6,723 nucleotides of DNA from RGIG1828 sp045592485 (GCA_045592485.1 JAZNUS010000137.1:1-6723); one strand, 5' to 3'; counted from the first letter of the stretch, positions 1 through 5,426 are shown. Numbers and translations: made by a program. Notes: generated from the sequence alone by a model not told the origin.

Positions 1-67
1 GCTGAAACCTGCGAGTTTTCGCAAACAAACAAAATTTATTTCCAAAATGAAGGAAAGGGGTAGGAAA
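1..67 (+). other. Upstream leader of the dockerin gene
   Basis: This short stretch precedes the first gene. It holds a small hairpin at 10-23 (TGCGA, loop GTTT, TCGCA) followed by an A-rich run and the ribosome binding site. No -35/-10 pair is visible, so the promoter probably lies before the window. The hairpin is too weak and lacks a T-tract, so it is not called a terminator. Confidence 0.35.
54..60 (+). promoter_or_regulatory. Ribosome binding site deciding the dockerin-protein start
   Basis: AAAGGGG lies 7 bases before the ATG at 68. An in-frame ATG at 47 lies upstream of this site and has no Shine-Dalgarno sequence of its own. The protein starting at 68 also begins with a clean signal peptide, so 68 is chosen as the start. 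Confidence 0.75.
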
Positions 68-2062
68 ATGTTCAAAGGAACAAACAAATTCTGGAAGGGC
101 TTAGCACTGCTCTTAGTGCTTTGCATGCTTCCGACGGTTGCGTTGGCAACTGAGGGTGAAGAAACAACAGCTGTTACCATAACTGCTGAGGCAACGGTAA
201 ATCCGGCTACAGACTCATCACCCGCAACGGTTACGGTTAAGGTAACCCACGGCAACCCGGGTGCCGATAAGGATGTTACCATTCTGGCGTATCGCACAGC
301 GGATCCCACTGATGCAGGGAAGGTCATTCCCGCAGTAACTCCCGCAGAAGGTGCAAAAGCATTGAAAGATGTAGTTGTGTACATTGATCAGGATACCACG
401 GATGAAACTACCGGCGTTAAGGAGTTTACCTTTATTCCGAGCAGCAACGTAGTTGCCGGTGCCGGTAGGTACATTAACATTTATGCAGGCGGCACAATAG
501 GAGCAGATGAGACTTTAACTCTCGGCTTTGACCAGGTTGAGCTTGCATCTGTAGCTCCCGCGGTAACGGCTCCCACAGAGCTTTACAAAACAAAGGCTTT
601 AAAGCTGGCTCTTGCAAACTCCAGTGCGAGCGCTGTGAATTTTGTTGCTTGGGCAGATGATATTACCAGCATAAAAATTAACGGCGCAGCGATTGAAGCG
701 ACAAAACTGGCTTCTTGTGGATTAGATGATGAAGAAACTCCCACGGCCTACGTTATTCCGGCAGAGGTATACGAAGAATATCTCGATGAAGGCAAGATCA
801 ATTCCATTGAATTCACAGGTGCAGACTATGGAGACATTAAGTACCTGACCAACCTGAATCTGGAAGTTAAGGCCATGAAGGCCGGCACGCTTACAGCAGC
901 GGATGCGGATATCATTTCCGGAGAAGCTGTAGTAATCGAAGCGGCAAAGAATAATGAGTACGAGGAGCACGGCTGGGCTAATAACTTAGGTTCCGTAACA
1001 TGGTACTACAAGGAGAAAACACAGCCTGATACCGCATATGCACCGTTGGTTGTAGCAGTAGAGGATAGTGCAGAGTTTGATGGAACAGACAGCTTTGAGA
1101 TTAATTGTGCAGCATTGATTGTTGCAGAAGGCGAAAAAACCTTCACTCTTAAGGCAGAAATTACTGATTACGAACCTGCAACTGTAGATGTTAAGGTTAC
1201 ATCTCCCACCACACAGGCGGCGAAAGATCTTACTATTGAAGACCTGAATTACAGACTTGAAGCTCCCGAAACATCTGACATTCCTGGTGATGAAACAGAA
1301 CAAGATGCTAATGTTTTGAAGGAACTTTATGGTCCGGCAAAGGTTGATTTGCCTGCAACAATTAATGGCATTACAGTTGCTTGGGCAGTAAAAGGTGATC
1401 CGGCCAATACACCTATTGAGCCCGCCAACTACACGGCATACGACTTAGGTCGTGATAGCTATGATGATGATTCTGCACCGCAGAGCAAAGTTGTAACCTT
1501 GGTTGCAACCATTGGCGAAGAAAATGGCACATATACACAGGTTACAAAAGAAATTCCGATTACAGTTAACAAGTGCGGAATTAAGGGAATTGAGGTAAAG
1601 ATTACTCTTGCTAAGATTCCGACTTTGGCAGCTGCAACTGCAACAGTAACTATTGATAATAACCTTGCAACAAGAGAGGGGTTAGAACATACTGCAAGTG
1701 CGGTAACAAATGGAAGCCATACGCTTATTCTTAGAAGAGCAGGTTATGTGACTTTAGCGTATGAATTGGTTGTAACTGATGGTGCGGTTACTGCCGTTAA
1801 TGAAAAAGAAGTTGCAGATACAGCTACAGCATCAGCACGTGTAAAAGATATAACTGCAACAGGTCTAACTGTTGACATGGTTGCGGGTGATGTAACTGGA
1901 GATGGAAAAGTTGATGGCTTTGATGCTTCTGGACTTTATGGTTCATGGCAGAAGGCATCCGATGATCCTGCATATAATCCTAATGGTGATTTGACGGGCG
2001 AAGGTGATGTGAATGGCTTTGATGCTTCAGCTATCTATGGTGAATGGAGATTTGGTTATTAA
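68..2062 (+). CDS. Secreted multidomain Ig-like protein with C-terminal dockerin
   Basis: This 664-residue secreted protein has no visible catalytic domain. Residues 1-27 are a signal peptide: Lys-rich start, Leu/Val core, likely cleavage after ALA27. Cys19 follows Leu-Val-Leu, so a lipobox is unlikely. Residues about 35-165 form a beta-rich Ig-like module with a YIDQ motif (105-108), a pattern I know from clostridial surface proteins. A second module contains an 'SIKING' strand and might be DUF1533-like, which is weakly supported. Residues about 386-501 resemble an atrophied bacterial Ig domain, with a central Trp and a closing 'VTLVATI' strand. Residues about 502-606 look like the PEGA/carboxypeptidase-regulatory-like module (GSHTLILRRAGY) that often precedes dockerins. 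Residues 607-664 are a dockerin: two EF-hand-like loops, GDVTGDGKVDGFD and GDLTGEGDVNGFD. The adjacent downstream gene encodes a cohesin-SLH protein, its probable surface receptor. The cargo role of the Ig-like modules (adhesion, carbohydrate or protein binding) is unknown. The dockerin and signal peptide are firm; the middle domains are tentative. Confidence 0.85.
   Translation: MFKGTNKFWKGLALLLVLCMLPTVALATEGEETTAVTITAEATVNPATDSSPATVTVKVTHGNPGADKDVTILAYRTADPTDAGKVIPAVTPAEGAKALKDVVVYIDQDTTDETTGVKEFTFIPSSNVVAGAGRYINIYAGGTIGADETLTLGFDQVELASVAPAVTAPTELYKTKALKLALANSSASAVNFVAWADDITSIKINGAAIEATKLASCGLDDEETPTAYVIPAEVYEEYLDEGKINSIEFTGADYGDIKYLTNLNLEVKAMKAGTLTAADADIISGEAVVIEAAKNNEYEEHGWANNLGSVTWYYKEKTQPDTAYAPLVVAVEDSAEFDGTDSFEINCAALIVAEGEKTFTLKAEITDYEPATVDVKVTSPTTQAAKDLTIEDLNYRLEAPETSDIPGDETEQDANVLKELYGPAKVDLPATINGITVAWAVKGDPANTPIEPANYTAYDLGRDSYDDDSAPQSKVVTLVATIGEENGTYTQVTKEIPITVNKCGIKGIEVKITLAKIPTLAAATATVTIDNNLATREGLEHTASAVTNGSHTLILRRAGYVTLAYELVVTDGAVTAVNEKEVADTATASARVKDITATGLTVDMVAGDVTGDGKVDGFDASGLYGSWQKASDDPAYNPNGDLTGEGDVNGFDASAIYGEWRFGY
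1886..2059 (+). other. Dockerin domain with two calcium-binding loops
   Basis: This segment encodes residues 607-664. In loop 1, positions 1/3/5/9/12 are D/T/D/D/D. In loop 2 they are D/T/E/N/D, so loop 2 has Glu where Asp is usual at position 5. After each loop comes almost the same helix, FDASGLYGSW and FDASAIYGEW, giving the internal two-fold symmetry expected of a dockerin. The DNA reflects this: the same 16 bases, ATGGCTTTGATGCTTC, occur at 1914-1929 and 2013-2028. Positions 10-11 of each loop, the usual recognition pair, are Gly-Phe rather than the Ser-Thr of classical clostridial type I dockerins. Its partner specificity is therefore probably private. Confidence 0.85.
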
Positions 2063-2095
2063 TAAATAATAATTAAATTGAATCAAAAAATTATG

Positions 2096-2103
2096 AAAGA
2101 GGT
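2096..2103 (+). promoter_or_regulatory. Ribosome binding site deciding the cohesin-SLH start
   Basis: AAAGAGGT lies 7 bases before ATG 2111. In-frame alternatives at TTG 2078 and ATG 2093 lie upstream of this site and have no Shine-Dalgarno sequence. Starting at 2111 gives a standard signal peptide (MLKKLSTILL...). Confidence 0.75.
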
Positions 2104-2110
2104 AAAGCAA

Positions 2111-4450
2111 ATGTTAAAGAAATTATCTACAATCCTTTTAGCAGTTATGATGTTGCTTTCCATGTCATTTGCGGTATCTGCCGCAAATGACGGCACAGTA
2201 ACAATTGAATGGGCTCCTACAAAGGTTTATTATGAAGCAGATGGAACAAATCTTTTTGATGTAAATATTGCTGTTGATGGTCCGGCAACAGTTGGTATGT
2301 ATGAATTTACTTTAAACTACGATTCTACGGTTGTTGTGCCGGTAAAGGCTGATGGGACAGAAATCGCATCTGCTGCTGATACAGTTTCTACTTTTCACAG
2401 CAATTTTGTTGAATTTTTTAGCACTATAGAAGCGGAAGAAATTAACTATTGCGGTATTGTAAAAGCTGGAACGGGCGTACAGCTTGATGTTCCTGCAGAT
2501 GGTGTAATTTTTACACTAAAATTTAAAGCTCTTAAAGTCGGTGAATCTGCTATGACAATTACATCAAACTACATGGCAGTCAATGGCGTTAACGAAGCTG
2601 ATAAATGGACTTTAACGAACAATACTGACGCATCGACAATCAAGGTTTATACAATGCCTTCTGCGCCGACAGTAAGTGAACCTGTACTTGCAAATGTAAA
2701 GAGTGGTTCTGTAGCAGAATTAACCTATGATTATACAGATGGAAGCGTAGATACTGAAGATGCAGATGATTCTGACATTACATGGACAGTTGACGGTGAA
2801 GAAGTTGATCCGTTAGTTGACGATGAAAAGAAAATCACTATTGATGATGAATGGGTAGGTAAAAAACTTAAGGCAACAGTTGTCGCAAAAGCTAGCAGAC
2901 CTGTTGTTGCAGACGGTAACACAGTTGAAGTTGAAGCACTGGTTATGCCTGCTGATGATTATATGCCCGTTATCAATACGGTAACTCTTCCTGCAGAAAG
3001 CACCGCAACAAAGGAAATCGTTCCTGTGGTGACTTATACCGAAACCTACGAAGGTTTTGAAGCTGACACATACAAGTGGTACATTGTATCCAAGGAAGAA
3101 GTTGACACTGCACTGGGTGCTGAAGCTGAAACTGCAACAGAAGAGGCAAGAATTGCCGCTGCTATTGCACATGCAGAAACTGAAGTTGGCGTTCAAACTA
3201 CTGCGACGGCAACATACGGCGCAGAATATCTTGATGACTATGCAGTTGTTGTTGTAACACCTGCTGTTAAGGTTGGCACAGAAACCTATCCGAAGACCGG
3301 CACACCTGTCTCCGTAAAGGCTGCTACCAAGGTATTCGGTCAGCCCGCTGACTGGACTGTAAATGCAAAGCTTGCTGACAAGAAGCTTTATTTGAACAAT
3401 AAAGTTACTATTAATTCTTCTGACATGAGCGCAAAGAGCAACAACGTAACGAATGCATCTGTTATTACTTACACCTATGAATGGGCAATTGTAGCCAACA
3501 AGTATGCTGATGTAGCTGCACTTGAGGCTGCAATTGAAGCAAAAGAAGTTGTTTTGGTAAAATCTGAAAGCAACTCCTTTAAGATTGAAAAGGAAAATGC
3601 AGAAAAAGTTTCCAATGAAGGCAAGTATCTTGTTTTGAGGGCTACGGCATTTGATTATGACAATATTCCTGCTGTAACATATGTAATCTTTAACAATGCT
3701 ATTACAAAGGCTCCGGCAAGCGGTTCCGTACAGACAGGTGCTTCCCTTGTAACAGGCGGCAACACTGTTGTAACACCAGAAAAGCCCGGCACAGAAGATC
3801 CTGAAAAGCCCGGCACGGAAGATCCCGGCACGGATGAACCCGGAACAGAAGAACCTGCAGGTTCTGAAGATCCGGCAGGCACAGCTAACGAAGCTGGCGT
3901 AGCAGCATTTACAGACGTTGACAAGGAAGCATATGCATGGGCATACGATTCCATCGACGTTCTGGCAAAAGCAGGCGTTATCAAGGGTATGACAGAGACC
4001 TCCTTCGGTCCTGAGCTCACCACCACAAACGCACAGGTTATTGCTCTTGCAGTTCGTATCGCAGGTCTTACCGCTGAAGAAGGCGCAACAACCGATAAGG
4101 TTGACGCTGAACACTGGGTAGCAGGCGAAATGGCTATCGCAGAAGCAAACGAAATCCTCGGCGTATACGGCGACAAGCTTGACGTTGAAGGCGAAACCAC
4201 TCGTGAAGTTGCATTCACACTTCTCTACAATGCTCTGAAGGCTGCAGGCGTTGAACTTGCAGAATCCGCTGAAGCTATCGAATTTACCGATGCTGCAAGC
4301 ATTTCCGAAGGCTGCGTAGAAGCAATCAACGCTCTCGTTAAGGCTGACATCGTACACGGCATGGGCGACGGCACACTTGCTCCTAAGGCAACCATCACTC
4401 GTGCACAGCTTGCTAAGATCCTTGGTCTTGCAAACGCACTCATTAAATAA
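2111..4450 (+). CDS. Cell-wall-anchored scaffold: cohesin, Ig-like repeats, three SLH motifs
   Basis: This 779-residue exported protein probably anchors a dockerin partner to the cell envelope. Residues 1-24 are a signal peptide cleaved after VSA. Residues about 28-180 fit a single cohesin: GTVTIEW start, 'GMYEFTLNYDSTVV' strand, 'VIFTLKFKAL' strand, then a closing IKVY strand. Three beta-rich modules follow (about 181-277, 278-406 and 407-533). Modules 2 and 3 carry the YKWYIV or YEWAIV core strand common in bacterial Ig-like repeats. Residues about 555-596 are an acidic Pro/Gly/Thr linker. Residues about 600-779 hold three SLH motifs: the first starts FTDVDKEAYAW, the second is centred on HWVAGEMAIAEANEILG, and the third ends GDGTLAPKATITRAQLAKIL. 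SLH domains typically bind pyruvylated secondary cell-wall polymers. The gene follows the dockerin gene by 48 bases with no terminator between, so co-transcription is likely. A strong terminator follows. Having only one cohesin, it would hold one partner. Base composition changes along the gene. Confidence 0.88.
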   Translation: MLKKLSTILLAVMMLLSMSFAVSAANDGTVTIEWAPTKVYYEADGTNLFDVNIAVDGPATVGMYEFTLNYDSTVVVPVKADGTEIASAADTVSTFHSNFVEFFSTIEAEEINYCGIVKAGTGVQLDVPADGVIFTLKFKALKVGESAMTITSNYMAVNGVNEADKWTLTNNTDASTIKVYTMPSAPTVSEPVLANVKSGSVAELTYDYTDGSVDTEDADDSDITWTVDGEEVDPLVDDEKKITIDDEWVGKKLKATVVAKASRPVVADGNTVEVEALVMPADDYMPVINTVTLPAESTATKEIVPVVTYTETYEGFEADTYKWYIVSKEEVDTALGAEAETATEEARIAAAIAHAETEVGVQTTATATYGAEYLDDYAVVVVTPAVKVGTETYPKTGTPVSVKAATKVFGQPADWTVNAKLADKKLYLNNKVTINSSDMSAKSNNVTNASVITYTYEWAIVANKYADVAALEAAIEAKEVVLVKSESNSFKIEKENAEKVSNEGKYLVLRATAFDYDNIPAVTYVIFNNAITKAPASGSVQTGASLVTGGNTVVTPEKPGTEDPEKPGTEDPGTDEPGTEEPAGSEDPAGTANEAGVAAFTDVDKEAYAWAYDSIDVLAKAGVIKGMTETSFGPELTTTNAQVIALAVRIAGLTAEEGATTDKVDAEHWVAGEMAIAEANEILGVYGDKLDVEGETTREVAFTLLYNALKAAGVELAESAEAIEFTDAASISEGCVEAINALVKADIVHGMGDGTLAPKATITRAQLAKILGLANALIK
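2189..2650 (+). other. Cohesin domain region
   Basis: This segment encodes residues 27-180 of the scaffold, about 150 residues, the usual cohesin size. Evidence is the alternating beta-strand pattern with Gly/Asp turns, the 'YEFTLNYD' motif early and 'GVIFTLKFKALKVG' late, both typical of cohesins. The call also rests on the dockerin encoded immediately upstream. Whether it is type I or another type cannot be settled by eye. A sampled 60-base stretch (2401-2460) has 18 G+C, much lower than the SLH end of the gene. Confidence 0.75.
3776..3892 (+). repeat. Short tandem repeats encoding a Pro/Gly/Thr/Glu linker
   Basis: Two 24-base units (3776-3799 and 3800-3823) match at 22 of 24 bases and encode PEKPGTED. 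They are followed by 15-base variants encoding PGTDE and PGTEE, then degenerate PAGSED and PAGTA units. The result is a flexible, acidic, proline-rich spacer between the Ig-like modules and the SLH motifs. The copy number could vary between strains by slippage or recombination. Confidence 0.8.
3908..4447 (+). other. Three SLH motifs (cell-wall anchoring)
   Basis: This segment encodes residues about 600-779. The key TRAE-type position reads TNAQ in motif 1 (TTTNAQVIAL), TREV in motif 2 (TTREVAFTLL) and TRAQ in motif 3 (ITRAQLAKIL). Motifs 2 and 3 keep the Arg associated with wall-polymer binding in this family. Motif 1 replaces it with Asn and may bind weakly. This part is GC-rich: 34 of 60 bases at 4321-4380. 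Confidence 0.88.
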
Positions 4451-4452
4451 TT

Positions 4453-4466
4453 AAAGCGAAAGCTTT
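4453..4466 (+). other. Small GAAA-loop hairpin after the scaffold stop codon
   Basis: AAAGC, loop GAAA, GCTTT forms a 5-bp stem with a GNRA-type tetraloop two bases after the stop codon. It lies just before the main terminator and may help end or stabilise the transcript. The stem is short, so its importance is uncertain. Confidence 0.4.
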
Positions 4467-4469
4467 TAG

Positions 4470-4500
4470 AAAAAGGCTCCGAATTTTCGGAGCCTTTTTT
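4470..4500 (+). terminator. Intrinsic terminator of the dockerin/cohesin-SLH unit
   Basis: GGCTCCGA (4475-4482) pairs with TCGGAGCC (4487-4494) around a 4-base loop and is followed by six T (4495-4500). An A-run (4470-4474) precedes the stem and pairs with the T-run, so the perfect palindrome reaches 14 bp per arm. It could also work on the minus strand. Confidence 0.92.
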
Positions 4501-4502
4501 GA

Positions 4503-4544
4503 AAGTGAATAATGAAAAGTGAATGGTGAATAATAAATAATGAA
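4503..4544 (+). repeat. Outer inverted repeat, left arm
   Basis: This GTGAAT/AATGAA-rich arm matches the reverse complement of 5292-5333 at 37 of 42 bases. The first 32 bases have only two mismatches. It is itself a degenerate run of a short GTGAATAATGA-like unit. Confidence 0.8.
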
Positions 4545-4548
4545 GGAA

Positions 4549-4566
4549 GGTTTGCAAAAGCAAACC
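4549..4566 (+). repeat. GGTTTGC hairpin 1
   Basis: GGTTTGC, loop AAAA, GCAAACC: a perfect 7-bp stem with a 4-base loop and no T-tract. It follows a GTGAAT/AATGAA-type tail, the same polarity as hairpin 3 (5136-5153). Confidence 0.8.
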
Positions 4567-4689
4567 CAAAAAATAATAAATTGTAAAAATAGAGTAATGA
4601 ATAATGCGTAAGGTGAATTAGAAATAAATTTATAAAGTAAAAATTGTATATCAGGAAAATAAATGATATTCAGATTAAAAAAATTAAAA
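4567..4689. other. AT-rich spacer without a gene
   Basis: This spacer between hairpins 1 and 2 carries a degenerate copy of the GTGAAT-type repeat around 4592-4618. Its AATGCGTAAGG (4603-4613) recurs as AATGCGTTAGG at 5211-5221 on the other side of the gene. A poor promoter-like pair (TTGTAT at 4644, TATTCA at 4667) might drive the small gene but is too weak to call. Minus-strand reading frames here are translations of the repeats. Confidence 0.5.
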
Positions 4690-4707
4690 GTTTTGCGAAA
4701 GCAAAAC
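4690..4707 (+). repeat. GTTTTGC hairpin 2
   Basis: GTTTTGC, loop GAAA, GCAAAAC: a perfect 7-bp stem capped by a GNRA-type tetraloop. It is followed by a tail (to 4731) that matches the tail of hairpin 4. Taken together, 4701-4731 and 5274-5304 agree at 25 of 31 bases as direct repeats. Confidence 0.8.
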
Positions 4708-4718
4708 CACCGCAACTC

Positions 4719-4731
4719 TTCACGATTCATT
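4719..4731 (+). repeat. Inner inverted repeat, left arm
   Basis: TTCACGATTCATT is the exact reverse complement of 5177-5189. The pair brackets the four-helix-bundle gene inside the outer repeats. Confidence 0.75.
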
Positions 4732-4740
4732 TAATAGAAA

Positions 4741-4745
4741 AAAGG
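4741..4745 (+). promoter_or_regulatory. Weak ribosome binding site with competing start codons
   Basis: AAAGG is followed by A-rich sequence. It lies 5 bases before an out-of-frame ATG (4751) and 10 bases before the in-frame TTG (4756). The ATG opens only seven codons before TAA. An in-frame stop (TAG 4735-4737) leaves TTG 4756 as the only usable start for the small gene. Confidence 0.5.
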
Positions 4746-4755
4746 AAAAAATGTT

Positions 4756-5112
4756 TTGGCAGAGAGTATACTAACAGAAAAAACAATTGATTTTGCAGCT
4801 AAAATTCTACATCTGCAAAGATATCTTGGAAAAGAGAAAAAAGAATATATAATTTCCAAGCAAATTGTAAGAAGTGCAACAAGTATCGGAGCGAATGTTA
4901 ATGAAGCAAATTATGGACAAAGCAGGGCAGACTTTATTTCAAAATTACATATTGCATTAAAAGAAACTGCTGAGACAGAATACTGGTTAAAACTTCTTGT
5001 AAAAGCTGATTTTTTAAAAGAGGAAAAAGGGAGAGAGTTGCTCGCAGATTGCGTAGAAATTAAAAGAGTATTGATTTCCTCGATAAATACGGCAAAGAAG
5101 AATAATAAATAA
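4756..5112 (+). CDS. Four-helix-bundle protein (23S rRNA intervening-sequence/S23 family)
   Basis: This 118-residue, all-helical protein has no signal peptide or membrane segment. It belongs by motif to the four-helix-bundle family first seen in ORFs inside 23S rRNA intervening sequences (TIGR02436/PF05635 type) and is related in fold to Avd of diversity-generating retroelements. Family features: an opening amphipathic helix (ILTEKTIDFAAKILHLQRYL, 5-24), the signature Q36 followed by RSATSIGANVNEA (39-51), then KLHIALKETAETEYWL (63-78) and a final helix. Its length is normal for the family, so it looks intact. The molecular function of the family is not established; RNA binding has been suggested. 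The start is TTG at 4756, because an in-frame stop lies just upstream and the nearby ATG is in another frame. It is very AT-rich (15 G+C in 4801-4860) and is bracketed by hairpins and inverted repeats. No rRNA, reverse transcriptase or variable repeat is present. Confidence 0.85.
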   Translation: MAESILTEKTIDFAAKILHLQRYLGKEKKEYIISKQIVRSATSIGANVNEANYGQSRADFISKLHIALKETAETEYWLKLLVKADFLKEEKGRELLADCVEIKRVLISSINTAKKNNK

Positions 5113-5135
5113 GTAAATAATGAATAATGATTGAA

Positions 5136-5153
5136 GGTTTGCGTGGGCAAACC
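5136..5153 (+). repeat. GGTTTGC hairpin 3
   Basis: GGTTTGC, loop GTGG, GCAAACC: a perfect 7-bp stem 23 bases after the small gene's stop codon. It is preceded by an AATAATGAATAATG tail and GAAGGTTTGC, the same arrangement as hairpin 1. The stem has the same sequence as hairpin 1, while the loop differs. There is no T-tract, so it is not a typical terminator. Confidence 0.8.
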
Positions 5154-5263
5154 AAACGAATCAAAAGTTTATGGGTAATGAATCGTGAAAAATGTGCGCG
5201 GCTTTCATAAAATGCGTTAGGACATTATAGGCCATGAATTACATTCTTCTATGAATAAATAAT
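5154..5263. other. Spacer without a gene
   Basis: This spacer holds the right arm of the inner inverted repeat (5177-5189) and AATGCGTTAGG (5211-5221), which echoes the left spacer. No supported reading frame or promoter was seen. Confidence 0.5.
5177..5189 (+). repeat. Inner inverted repeat, right arm
   Basis: AATGAATCGTGAA is the exact reverse complement of 4719-4731. The arms are 445 bases apart, with the small gene and hairpin 3 between them. Confidence 0.75.
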
Positions 5264-5280
5264 GGTTTGCTCTGCAAACC
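5264..5280 (+). repeat. GGTTTGC hairpin 4
   Basis: GGTTTGC, loop TCT, GCAAACC: a perfect 7-bp stem with a 3-base loop. It is followed by an ATTCAC-rich tail leading into the right outer repeat, the same polarity as hairpin 2. Confidence 0.8.
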
Positions 5281-5291
5281 CACCATAACTA

Positions 5292-5333
5292 TTCACTCTT
5301 CATTATTCACCATTCACTATTCACTATTCACTT
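5292..5333 (+). repeat. Outer inverted repeat, right arm
   Basis: This ATTCAC/TTCATT-rich run is the reverse complement of 4503-4544 at 37 of 42 bases. It ends ten bases before the stem of the next terminator. Confidence 0.8.
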
Positions 5334-5343
5334 AATAGCGCCG

Positions 5344-5372
5344 GCTCTCTTTCAGATAAAGGGAGCTTTTTT
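5344..5372 (+). terminator. Intrinsic terminator upstream of fhs
   Basis: GCTCTCTTT (5344-5352) pairs with AAAGGGAGC (5358-5366) through nine pairs including one G-T wobble, with loop CAGAT. Six T follow (5367-5372). It would stop transcripts coming from the small-gene element and insulate fhs. Confidence 0.85.
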
Positions 5373-5426
5373 CGTGGAAAAATTTTAAAAATATTTTTAA
5401 ATAGTATATGCAATTCGATTTTTATG

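Larger units (their letters stand above)
4503..5333. mobile_element. Candidate inverted-repeat-bounded element carrying a four-helix-bundle gene
   Basis: An 831-base AT-rich block is bounded by a 42-base imperfect inverted repeat (4503-4544 against 5292-5333, 37 of 42 matching). It holds one small gene and four related hairpins. Order: outer repeat, hairpin, AT-rich spacer, hairpin, 13-base inverted repeat, gene, hairpin, 13-base inverted repeat, spacer, hairpin, outer repeat. It starts three bases after the T-run of one terminator and ends ten bases before the stem of the next. There is no transposase or recombinase, and I did not find a convincing target-site duplication. The layout recalls 23S rRNA intervening sequences, where complementary ends enclose a four-helix-bundle gene, but there is no rRNA here. 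Mobility is an inference. Confidence 0.45.

Noticed and set aside
122..124. Lipoprotein cysteine (Cys19) in the dockerin-protein signal peptide
   Set aside because: The residues before it are Leu-Val-Leu, not a lipobox with Gly, Ala or Ser at -1, and a good ALA cleavage site follows.
2813..4357. Long minus-strand open frame opposite the scaffold gene
   Set aside because: It is a shadow of the strongly supported + strand gene: Cys- and Phe-rich, with no domain logic. It arises from codon bias on the other strand.
4644..4672. Promoter for the four-helix-bundle gene
   Set aside because: TTGTAT and TATTCA at 17-base spacing match the consensus poorly in very AT-rich DNA, where such pairs arise by chance.
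4225..4730. Minus-strand reading frames overlapping the end of the scaffold gene and the left repeats
   Set aside because: They are the complement of SLH coding sequence, the terminator palindrome and GTGAAT repeats, giving low-complexity HYSLFT-like peptides with no credible start signal.
4503..5333. CRISPR array or diversity-generating retroelement
   Set aside because: The repeats are hairpins of variable spacing and orientation, not regular direct repeats with unique spacers. There is no cas gene, reverse transcriptase or template/variable repeat pair, although the small protein shares a fold with Avd.
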